Assembly (NCBI RefSeq): GCF_023898315.1
Contig: NC_064616.1
Span: 706,085,389 to 706,149,388, forward strand
Source: Schistocerca nitens
Taxonomy: Eukaryota > Arthropoda > Insecta > Orthoptera > Acrididae
Direction of reading: 5' to 3'
DNA length: 64,000 bases
A program made the translations under genes and the position numbers. Under the pieces are notes generated by a model. It saw only the letters and a list, made by a program, of their open reading frames with translations, searched no databases and had not been told where the DNA came from. Positions 13,001-25,000 of the stretch are shown one piece after another. Numbering within the stretch: the stretch's first letter is position 1; the number at the start of each line of letters is the position of its first letter.

Positions 13001-16000
13001 TTCATCTACATTCTCTTCCATTTCTATAATATTGTCCTCAAGAACATCACCCTTGTATAGACCCTCTATATACTCCTTCCACCTTTCTGCTTTCCCTTCT
13101 TTGCTTAGAACTGGGTTTCCATCTGAGCTCTTGATATTCATGCAAGAGGTTCTCTTTTCTCCAAAGGTCTCTTTAATTTTCCTGTAGGCAGGATCTATCA
13201 TACCCCTAGTGATATGTGTGTCTACATCCTTACATTTGTCCTCTAGCCATCCCTGTTTAGCCATTTTGCACTTCCTGCCGATCTCATTTTTGAGACATTT
13301 GTATTCCTTTTTGTCTGCTTCATTTACTGTTTTTTTATATTTTCTCCTTTCATCAATTAAATTCAATATCTCTTCTGTTGCCCAAGGATTTCTACTAGCC
13401 CTCTTCTTTTTACCTACTTGATCCTCTGCTACCTTCACTATTTCATCTCTCAAAGCTACCCATTCTTCTTCTACTGTATTAATTCCCCCATTCTTGTCAA
13501 TTGTTCCCTAACGCTCTCCCTGAAACTCTCTACAACCTCTGGTTCTTGCAGTTTATCCAGGTCCCATTTCTTTAAATTCCCACGTTTTTGCAGTTTCTTC
13601 AGTTTTAATCTACAGTTCATAACCAATAAATTGTGATCAGTGTCCACATTTGAGCCTGGAAATGTCTTACAATTTAAAACCTGGTTCCTGAATCTCTGTC
13701 TTACCATTATATAATCTACCTGATACCTTCTAGTATCTCCAGGCTTGTTCCATATATACAACCTTCTTTCATGATTCTTGAACCAAGTGTTAGCTATGAT
13801 TAAGCTATGCTCTGTGCAAAATTCTACCAGATGGCTTCCTCTTTCATTTCTTCCCCCCAATCCATATTCACCTACTACATTTCCTTCTCTCCCTTTTCCT
13901 ACTATCAAATTCCAGTCACCCGTGACTATTAAATTTTTGTCTCCCTTCACTATCTGAATAATTTCTTTTATATCATCATACATTTCTTCAATCTCTTCGT
14001 CATCTGCGGAGCCAGTTGGCATTTAAACTTGTACTACTGTGGTAGGTGTGGGCTTCGTATCTATCTTGGCCACAATAATGCATTCACTATGCTGTTTGTA
14101 GTAGCTTACCCGCATTCCTATTTTCCTATTCATTATTAAACCTACTCCAGCATTACCGCTATTTGATTTTGTATTTATAACCCTGTATTCACCTGACCAG
14201 AAGTCTTGTTCCTCCTGCCACTGAACCTCACTAATTCCCACTATATCTAACTTTAACCTATCCATTTCCCTTTTTAAATTTTCTAACCTACCTGCCCGAT
14301 TAAGGGATCTGACATTCCACGGTCCGATCTGCAGAACGCCAGTTTTCTTTCTCCTGATAACAATGTCCTCCTGAGTAGTCCCCGCTCGGAGATCCAAATG
14401 GGGGACTATTTTACCTCCGGAATAGTTTACCCAAGAGGACACCATCATCATTTAACCATACAGTAAAGCTGCATGCCCTCAGGAAAAGTTACGGCCGTAG
14501 TTTCCCCTTGCTTTCAGCCTTTCGCAGTACCAGCACAGCAAGGCCGTTTTGGTTATTGTTACAATGCCAGATCAGTCAATCATCCAGACTGTTGCCCCTG
14601 CAACTACTGAAAAGGCTGCTGCCCCTCTTCAGGAACCACACGTTGTCTGGCCTCTCAACAGATACTCCTCCGTTGTGGTTGCACCTACGGTACGGCTATC
14701 TGTATCGCTGAGGCACGCAAGTCTCCCCACCAACGGCCAGGTCCATGGTTCAAGGGGGGCATAAAATGCTATAAGCATAATACCTTTTATTATGATGTAG
14801 CTTGATAATGCCCAAGGGGGTCAAATCAGCTATTTAATAAATGATAAAATAAAGTGTCTTTTTTAACATAAAAACAACCCATGCAAAAAATTACTTTGGT
14901 AAAGAAATTCAGTAATCAACAGTCTGTTTACCAGAGCAGGCACAATATCAGAGACAGTTTCAAGCAATGCTACTCAACAAATCACCCGAGTTCCCTTTTC
15001 CATATTTACTACACATACTGAATTCTCTTTGCTCTGAGTACAGTCATTACACTGAAACATTTTACCTCACACTAGGGAGAAGCTGGTTGTCAATAAGTGC
15101 TAGCAAAAATTTAATCTTAAGAATTCACAATAAATTATGGAATATACAGACAGCTGTGACAATGGATTCTAAATTTATAGAGCATAACAAGTGCATAAAA
15201 TTGGTGAAGTGTGCATGTGACGGAATGAATGCAACAACTCTTGATTTCCGTCAAATATGGATCTGTAATTTTTTAATGTCATTTCATCTGATGTACAGAT
15301 GGGAAGCTGAACACAATTGGATGAAGGAAAGTGATCAAGTATAGTTTAAATTAAAGGAACATGCATCAATAAACACTAATCCACGTGTCACATGTGCCAC
15401 TGAAAGGCCTACAGTCTACAAAATCAGAAGATATACTTCAAAAATAATTATATGAAGGGGCAATTATGACAATTAGAATTTGGTATAACTCAGTCTAAAA
15501 CAAAAATCACTGTGTAAAATGATGAAGTTTACCTTTGACTGGAACTTTCTCTGTCTCACACTCAAACCTCACACTTTCACCTTCTTGCACTGTGGCAGAC
15601 TGTGGGAATGTTTTGAAAACTGGACTCTTTGGCTCCTCATTAGGAACTGAAACACATGAAATACAACATTGTAAGGGTCACTGTGGCATATTTTTATAAT
15701 CTGTAAGATTTTGTCTGATCTTGAGAGTGTTCCATAACAGCAGAATACAACACAGTCTTTTTTTGCATATTTGTGCAACTTAAATTTGTAGCATATTGTA
15801 ATTATGAACCTTCCTGCAATATTAAAATAATCTGTTGACCTGGATCTTTGCCTTTCATGGGCAACTCTTTTCCAATTGAGCATGCCTGAGGGATTAATTT
15901 AAAGTTTCAGATGCCAATAACCATCACCTTATTTCCCAAATTCCATTGTTACACCACACAACAATAAATATAATGGTAAGTATTAGATCAACTGTTTTAA

Positions 16001-19000
16001 CTAGCACAACATAAACTTTTACTGCATATTTAGCCCTAATTTCAGGCTGCAATTCATTTTGTGACAGTAAAAAAGGTAGAATATGAAAAAAAGTGAAAAC
16101 TGTGGTGTCACCGCTAGACACCACACTTGCTAGGTGGTAACTTAAATCGGCCGCGGTCCTGTAGTACATGTCGGACCCGCGTGTCGCCACTGTGGGATCG
16201 CAAACCTAGCGCCACCACAAGGCAGGTCTCGAGAGACTGAGGAGACCTCGCCCCCAGTTGTACGGACAACATAGCTAGCGATTGGACGTGCTAAGCCTTG
16301 CTCTCATTTGCCGAGAGATAGACAGTAGAATAGCCCTCTGCTAAGTTAACTGGCGACCACCTAGCAAGGCGCCATTTGTATCAGTGCCTATAGCTTACTA
16401 ATATTCAAGAGAGATGTATTCCAAGGACTAATTAAAAGTTAAGTAACAAGCATCTACGTACTTTTCTTCTTATTCATTTATAAGTCTCATGTTCCAGACT
16501 TCACGCCCGTCTGCGTTAGCATTGCGTGCCCTATTGGCTACAGCATTGTGTCTAGGCTGTATGGTCAAGACACAACAAAAACAACATCAAAACTGAACTC
16601 CAGTCTATCAATGCAGTGTGACAATCCTTATCCATTACATCACAATTATTTTTATCAGAAGTGTCATATTTTGTGTGTGTATTGTACTAGATATAGTGTG
16701 GAAACAGTAAGAATCATTTAAACAAATATATTGAAAAATGTAAAAGTTTTCTGTTGGTTTTGACACTCAGATTAAGCTAGTTGACTACTAATTCATACAT
16801 TTCCTCATTTACTCATTGAAATTGTGAAAATTTTCTCTTGAGATTTTATATGACTGACAGATCACAGAGCATAGTGTTAGAGCTCAAAATGCTTACAAAT
16901 AAGAGAGCAATTGATATTTTATTTGTGCAGCAGACAAGCTTTTGTGACTCGCCGATCATTCAAAGCGCCGCCATGCAATTACACGCATCCTCTATGTGCG
17001 GCGCTGTCTGCCAGCCATGCAGCAGCTGCACCACCTAAGCGGCCAGCCGAGCAGCGGTCGCTAGACTGGGACTCAGTGCTCATTCGAATGCTAACGTGTA
17101 CACATGTCTTGCTTGTCAACTTACTCTGTGACTTATATGTGTTGTGTCGTTCTGAAATATATTTGTTAAACTTGACATTATAACAATTGGCGACGAGGAT
17201 GGGATTTTTCCTTTTCACCGTTGACCTACAGGGTTCCATGGCTACTGTCGAGCAACTATTGCAAAATCTCCTTGAACAGCAAACGCTTCTAACAGCGGCG
17301 ATTCGCGATTTCGTCGCGGCGTCAAATGCGGAGTGTTTCTCGTCGTTGGCTGTACCTCCTTTTCCTCCTTACGACGAGACGGCGGAAGACTGGTCTGATT
17401 TTGAAAAACATCTTCGACAGCACTTCTTGGCATTTCATGTCACGGACGAACAACCATGTAAGTCTCTGTTCCTTTCCTGGATTTCACCTCAAATGTATCG
17501 GTTGTTGTCGCAATTGGCTCCTTTGAAGGATCCTGCATCTTTGTCCTTTGCTGAAATGTGCTCACTTCTGTCTGTCTATTTTCAAAAGCAAACGCATGTG
17601 GTAGCCTCTCGTGTTGCCTTTTATCATTGTCAAAAACAGCCACATCAATCTTATTGCGCTTGGCTGCTGAACTTCACGGCCTCAGTCGAAAGTGTCAATT
17701 TGTTACTGACGTTCACAAAGAATCCTATGCCGATTCCATGGTACGGGATGCTATTGTCAGGATGGCGCCCGACAAAGAAGTTCGGCAACATGCCCTTCAG
17801 TTGGCGAATCCGACTCTAGATGAAGTTCTCCCCATTGCGCAGTCTTTTGAAATTTCTCGTGCCGCTGGGGCGCAAATAGAGGCGTGGGGTGATGTCGGGG
17901 AAATACAACCTCTGTGCGCTGTTGACGACGCGTGCGGCGTGTACCCGCCGGCCGACGTGGCCGCAGTGCGCTCCCACGCGCAGCCTCGGCCTAGCCGTAA
18001 ACAACCCGCTAAGAAACTGCAGCAAAACCCTCGGCAACTTCCTTGATGTCTGCGGTGTTTTACGGAACATTCACGCGACGATTGTCCCCAACGTTGGGCT
18101 GTGTGTCACAATTGCAGAAAGAAAGGTCATGTGTCTTCCGTTTGCAAATCCGACCGCATACATGATGTTCATGAACATGACGCTGATTCTGATTCTGTGT
18201 TGTCTGTCAGTTGCACTTCTTCCCTTTCAGGGAAGTTATTCCTCACTGTCCAAATCCTTGGTCAAGATGTTCGCATGCAAGTGGATACCGGTTCGGCTGC
18301 CACTATAATTAATTCTCAGACGTATCTTCAGTTGGGTTCTCCACTCCTGTCACCTGTCACTCGGCAATTACGGACGTACAATAAACAGAAGATTTCTCTC
18401 TTGGGAAAGTTTAATGCTGAGGTATCTTACAAATCCGTCGTTCGCACTGTTCCCATATTTGTGGTCGACCAGAGCAACGCAGAAAATCTTTTTGGTTTCG
18501 ATGCCTTTCGCGTTTTTGGGTTCTCCATAGATGACTCTGTCAATATTGTCTCTGATGCTATTCCTTATGCTCAACTGGATTCCTTGTCGACGACATTTTC
18601 ATCCCTTTTTTTCCTGGGTTAGGCTCTGCAAATGACTTTGAAGCTCATATCACGCTCAAACCCATTGCTCGGCCTAAGTTTTTTCGGGCTCGGCCCATTC
18701 CTGTGGCCCTTCATGATCGGGTAAAACGGGAGTTGGATCATCTCACTACTTCAGGGGTCTTGCTTCCTGTCACTTCCAGTGAGTGGTTTTCTCCTGTCGT
18801 CGTTGCTAAGCCAAATGGTGATATTCGTCTCTGTGGCGATTTCAAAGCCACTGTAAATGCTCAATGCCTCATCGACACTTACCCTATGCCCCGTCCTGAA
18901 GAACTGTTCACTAAACTTGCTGGAGGCTAGTATTTTTCTAAAATTGACCTGTCAGAAGCTTATCATCAACTTCCTCTCGATGCTGCTTCCTGGCAGTTTC

Positions 19001-22000
19001 TGGTCCTTAACATGCCTTTCGGCCTCTATCAATACCAACGCTTGCCATTCGGGGTTGCTAGCGCCCCTGCTCTCTTTCAGCGATTCTTGGAACAATTATT
19101 GCTCCCTGTCCCTGGGTGTATCAATTACATGGACAACATTGTTGTCACTGGCTCCACCACTGAAGAACATCTTCAAAATCTCCGCACACTTTTTCATGTC
19201 TTACAGACTGCCGGTCTTAAGTGTAATCTTCAGAAATCACAATTTTTTCAGGCATCTATCACGTACTTGGGGTTTCAACTCTCTCGGGATGGTATTCGTC
19301 CGCTTCAGCAAACTGTCGCTGTGATCAATGCCCTTCCTCGCCCTACACCTGTTAAGGAACTGCAGGCCTTCTTGGGGAAAATAGCATACTATCACAAGTT
19401 TTTACAGTCTGCGGCTTCGATGGCTCAGCCGTTGCATCGCCTGGTGCATAAAAACGTGTCTCTTCACTGGTCTGCGTCATGCGATGCGGCTTTCCAGAAA
19501 TTGAAGACTATGCTGAAACAGGCCCCGTGTCTGGCTACTTATCGACCTGGCCAACATCTTGTTCTTGCCACAGACGCCTCTCAATACGGGGTTGGTGCAG
19601 TCCTTGCGCACCGTTTTTCTGACGGTTCGGAACAACCCATTGCTTATGCCTCCAAAACGCTCACGGATGCCCAACAAAAGTATTCTCAAATTGAAAAAGA
19701 AGCTTTGGCCATTATTAATGCTCTTCATAAGTTTGGTGTTTTTCTCTATGGTTCAAAATTTCATCTTGTTACGGATCACAAACCACTTGTTTCCTTGTTT
19801 CATCCATCAACGTCACTTCCCGACAAGGCTGCACACCGCCTCCAGCGTTGGGCTCTTTACTTGTCTCGTTTCAATTATGAGATTCATTTCCGGCCAACAG
19901 CTCAACATGCAAATGCTGATGCTCTGTCTCGCCTTCCCATGGGTCCTGATCAGGAATTCGATAGGGATGAACTTTTGTGTTTCCACCTGGATGTTGCCGA
20001 GCAGTGGGTTGTGGACGGGTTCCCCATCACTGGGGACAGGCTGGCGGCTGCTACGAGTTCTGACCCTACCCTCTCCCGGGTTTTATGCTGTATTCAGAAG
20101 GGTTGGCCAGATCGCCCGTCCGCTAAGACTTCTGATCCATTGCGGAACTACTACGCTTTGTGCTACTGTCTCACGGCTAGGGATGGTGTTATCCTCCTCT
20201 CCACTGACAATGCTTCGCATGTCGTGGTACCTGCGTCTTTGCGCGCTTCGGTCTTGCGCCTCCTTCACCAAGGGCACTGGGGTGTGTCTCGCACAAAATC
20301 TCTGGCGCGCCATCATGTGTACTGGCCTGGCATTGACTCTGAAATAGCACACATGGTCGCTGCCTGCGGCCCTTGTGCATCACAGCCCGCTGCCCCGAAG
20401 TCATCTTTGTCACCGTTGCCTTCGCCTGAGAAGCCCTGGGAGCGCATTCATGCTGACTTTGCAGGACCCTTTTTAGGTACTTATTGGCTCCTCGTAATTG
20501 ACGCATACTCTAACTTTGCTTTCATTGTCTGTTGCACGTCGCCTACCACCGTGGCAACCACCAGTGCTCTCGCTTGCATTTTTTCTTTGGAAGGCCTCCC
20601 CTCTACTCTTGTTAGTGATAATGGTCCGCAATTTGCCTCTTCCGAATTTGCAGATTTTTGTGCTCGTCACGGCGTTATGCATGTCCACAATCCAACGGTG
20701 AGGCTGAATGACTGGTCCGCACATTTAAGGCTCAGATGCAGAAACTTCTGACTTCTTCTGCTGCTGATGATGCACTTCTCCAGTTTCTGGCGTCTTACCG
20801 TTTCACCCCCATGGGCGACCACAGCCCGGCTGAGCTCTTACATGGCCAACAGCCCCGCACGCTACTTCATCTTCTGCGGCCTCCCACCTCACGGCCGTGG
20901 GTGCCTTCCCTTGGCCGGTTCACCGCCGACGACCTCGTCTGGGTACAGGGATATGGCAGGCGGCCAAAATGGAGCCCGGGCCGCATCTTAAGACACCGTG
21001 GCAGATGCCTGTATGAAATCCAGACGGACACGGGTGTTGCAGTGCGTCATTTGGACCAGCTTCGGCCTCGTGTGCCAGCAATGCCTGTTCCGAATGCCGC
21101 TACACCACTTTTGGCCCTACCTGACGCTCAGGATCTTGGCATCTCTCAATACTCACAACGCAGCCCTCTCACCGTCATCGCGATGCCAGCACAAGAACGG
21201 ACGCCACCAGGAGACGTGCCCATGCAGGAACCGGATGACCATCCTCTGTCAGAGCAAATCTACTCTCCTCCTCCTCCAACAGACGCCGACACATCGCCCA
21301 TGTCTCCTGTCATATCAACTGGACTTGCCGCAACGGGCAGATTGGTGCAGGGGGCCCCAGCAGATTCGACCCCTATGTCTCCTGTCATCTCGACCCATTA
21401 TCATCGGGGACACTTCCGTCCGTACGGGAAGCCTCCTCCTCGAGACTTTACAGCGAGTCAAACAACGCCTATGGACGTTAGCCATCTCCAGGACACCTCC
21501 ATCAAGACCAGTGCAACAATTTCAAAGTGGGGAAAAGTGTTGTTACTCGCTGATCATTCAAAGCAGCGCCGCGCAACTACGCGCGTCCTCTATGTGCGGC
21601 GCTGTCTGCCAGCCATGCAGCAGCTGCGCCACCTAAGCCACCAGCCGAGCAGCGGCCGCTAGACTGGGACTCAGTGCTCATTCGAATGCTAACGTGTACA
21701 CATGTCTTGCTTGTCAACTTACTCTGTGACTTATATGTGTTGTGTCGTTCTGAAATATATTTGTTAAACTTGATGTTATAACACAAGCTGATTGTAAACG
21801 ATACCTACTAACCTACTGAACCTGTGGACTTACACAAACATTGTGTAAGATACAAATTAAGCCAGTTGTATCTAGACAACAATAAAAAAAATAATGGACA
21901 GAAAACATATGTACTATATTTTATAATTTATCACTTTCTCTGGGAGTCAGGTTCTACTTACAGTGCAGACTCAAAGTTCCCAAGACCACCTGAAGTACGC

Positions 22001-25000
22001 TAGAATTTTGATTGCACATTGATGCAGTCAAATGTACTGCGGTCCATTCTATAATTTTCAGAATTGTAGACAACTTACAGTCTATTGGATGGATTTAATA
22101 TTTAATGCTCCATTGACAGGTTATTCGGGTTATTAAAGAAACAAAATGAACTGAGTTTTCGAGGGAGGGATAGGCTGTAGCTTTGATGGAGAAAGAACCA
22201 GAACTTTTTCTGGAATGATTTAAGATTAGGGATTATTGTGGAAACTTAAATACTGATGAGGGACTGGGATTTTATCCTGGCTCCTCCAGAATATGAGTAA
22301 ACTGTCTTACCATTTTGGAGTATCTCTCTCAATTTGTCAACTTAGTACCCAGTACTACTAGGGGTTTTTTCCTTAGAGGGTCGAATGGCACATGGTGGAC
22401 TCAGCCTTGTGAAGCCAACTGAGGAGCAACTCAACTGATTAGTAGATGTTCCAGGGTCAAGAAACCCAACAACAAAAGGTGCTGACCACATGGCCCTCGA
22501 TACCACATACAATGATGTCACTGTCAGATCATGATATGATGGTCAGTTGGGCCTGTTTAGGGCCAGAATGCCAAATTTAGCCTTTTATTATTTTACACGT
22601 ACATATTAGTATTCAATGATATATACAGTCATCATTCTCAAAGTACTGTCAGCTGAAATTTATATTAGACTTTTTCCTACGTGGTTTTATGGATTTATTT
22701 ATTTATCAGTCCTTAGACCACTTTATATGATATGATGTCAGATATAACAGTTTAAAAACAAGCAAGAAACAGCAGAGGTATTTGTTTGTGGACTGGTTGG
22801 ACTTCTAGATGTATACAAATGCAGAGAGAAATATTGATACTACTCACAAAATCAGTAAGCACATATATATCATTTGCATCCACATACACAGTTTGTGTTC
22901 ATGGAGATTTATTCTTTGTATTGTACATAATTCTTCCACATACTTTATAGTACTATTTCATGCTTGTCTACTAACAATGGCAATATTTAAATACACACAA
23001 AAAGAAAACCACACATAAGAAATGTGCTAATATAACTGTATGAGGTAAATTTGCACTCTGGCACCAAGTTTTCACTTTAGTCACACACTGATATACTGTA
23101 GGGACACATCTTAGTCAAGCAACATTTTAGTTTTTGTTTAAATGCTGACAATACTTTTATATATACTTTTCTATATATCACATGGGAGTTTATTGTAACA
23201 AATACAATATGCTCCTGCAGGGTTCTTATCCATTAGTTTCAGTCTTTTACTTGACATATGGAAGCATTCCTGTTTCTAATCATATGCATGTTGGTCTTTA
23301 TTGAAGGCTATGGTGCAATGTTCCTTCAAGTACAAAATCACTTTACATATGCACTGTCTAACAGAAGTGAAGCACCATGAAGATATTGTCAGATGTCAAA
23401 ATAATTTAGTACATGTACTCATACACACCATCAATCGGTATGTAAATGACTGAAGTTGCAATGATCTGTGATATGTACATTGGCCACCAGAGTGCATTAG
23501 TGAAGTTCAGATTTACTGCAGTTACTAGGACCAATAAGGTATATAAGAGGCACGAGCAGCATCAGATGCTGAGTGATCACTATCAAGGACACAGATATGC
23601 GACATACTCAAGTGAGAGACCATTATCATCACTTGACGGGCCTCACTGTAGGTCTCCTTTTGGATGGCTTGTTAAATAATGCAATATCTACATATACATC
23701 TACATCCATACTCCGCAAGCCACCTGATGGTGTGTGGTGGATGGTACTTTGAGTACCTCTATTGGTTCTCCCTTCTATTCCAGTCTCGTATCGTTCATGG
23801 AAAGAAAGATTGTCGGTATGCCTCTGTGAGGGCTCCAATTTCTCTGATTTTATCCTCATGGTCTCTTCGTGAGATATATGTAGGAGGGAGCAATATACTG
23901 CTTGACTCCTCGGTGAAGGTATGTTCTCAAAACTTCAACAAAAGCCCATACTGAGCTACTGAGCATCTCTCCTGGAGAGTCTTCCACTGGAGTTTATCTA
24001 TTATCTCTGTAATGCTTTCGCGATTACTAAATGATCCTGTAACGAAGAGCACTGCTCTCCATTGGATCTTCTCTATCAACCCTATCTGGTACGGATCACA
24101 CACTGGTGAGCAATATTCAAGCAGTGGGCGAACAAGTGTACTGTAACCTACTTCCTTTGTTTTCGGATTGCATTTCCTTAGGATTCTTCCAATGAATCTC
24201 AGTCTGGCATCTGCTTTACCGACGATCGACTTTATATGATCATTCCATTTTAAATCACTCCTAATGCCTACTCCCAGATAATTTATGGAATTAACTGCTT
24301 CCAGTTGTTGACCTGCTATATTGTAGCTAAATGATAAAGACTCTTTCTTTCTATGTATTTGCAGTACATTACACTTGTCTACATTGAGATTCAATTGCCA
24401 TTCCCTGCACCATGTGTCAATTTGTTGCAGCTCCTCCTGCATTTCAGTACAATTTTCCATTGTTACAACCTCTCGATATACCACAGCATCATCCGCAAAA
24501 AGCCTCAGTGAGCTTCCAATGTTATCCAAAAGGTCATTTATGTATATTGTGAATAGAAATGGTCCTATGACACTCCCCTGTGGCACACTTGCAATCATTC
24601 TTACTTCAGAAGACTTCTCTCCATTGAGAATGACATGCTGCGTTCTGTTATCTAGGATATGCAGATTTCTTAAGCATTTGAATGCGACTGTGGCCAGATA
24701 TTGGATGCATGGGGACGTGAGGTCAAGCATACTCATCATCAAGGTTCAGGTTGACCACATCTGACCACCACAACTGAGGACTGCCATATTGTGCACCAGG
24801 CACATTGAAACTCTTCACATCTGCACCTGCCACCCAATAACAAGAAATGGACTCCCTGCAACACTGATATGAGATTAGCAGCATCTGGACTAAGGAATTA
24901 AGGTTCCAAGTGTGGGCTGCCACTAACATAACACAACCAACTCTGTTTGCAGTAGTTCTGTGACCAGGAAGCATAGACTGCTGATGCATGGTTTTGCACT

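Larger units (their letters stand above)
11461..14759 (-). mobile_element. Near full-length RTE-type LINE with 11-bp target duplication
   Basis: A complete-looking non-LTR element: 5' UTR (14452-14759), AP endonuclease, reverse transcriptase, and a 3' tail of CAA repeats (plus-strand GTT units, 11461-11489). Flanked by cataaaatgct at 11450-11460 and 14760-14770. A single long EN-RT frame and a microsatellite-like tail are typical of the RTE clade. It lies in sense orientation inside a twitchin intron. At least three stops, one frameshift and an altered RT active site make it non-autonomous now. Confidence 0.9.
16940..21783 (+). mobile_element. Complete Ty3/Gypsy LTR retrotransposon, 4.84 kb, inactivated
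   Basis: Two 246-bp LTRs, primer-binding site, gag, protease, RT, RNase H, integrase and a polypurine tract in canonical Ty3/Gypsy order, with no envelope gene. The target duplication caagc is at 16935-16939 and 21784-21788. By eye the LTRs differ at about 16 of 246 positions. The coding part has several frame changes, two in-frame stops, a lost RT aspartate and a deletion in integrase. It is GC-richer than the surrounding intron and antisense to twitchin. Confidence 0.95.

Noticed and set aside
13471-14451. A host endonuclease-like gene (craniofacial development protein 2 look-alike)
   Set aside because: It is followed by RT, flanked by a target duplication and a LINE tail, and broken by a stop, so it is a transposon domain.
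14967-15344. 125-codon plus-strand frame
   Set aside because: Antisense to the gene, no similarity, AT-rich intron composition.
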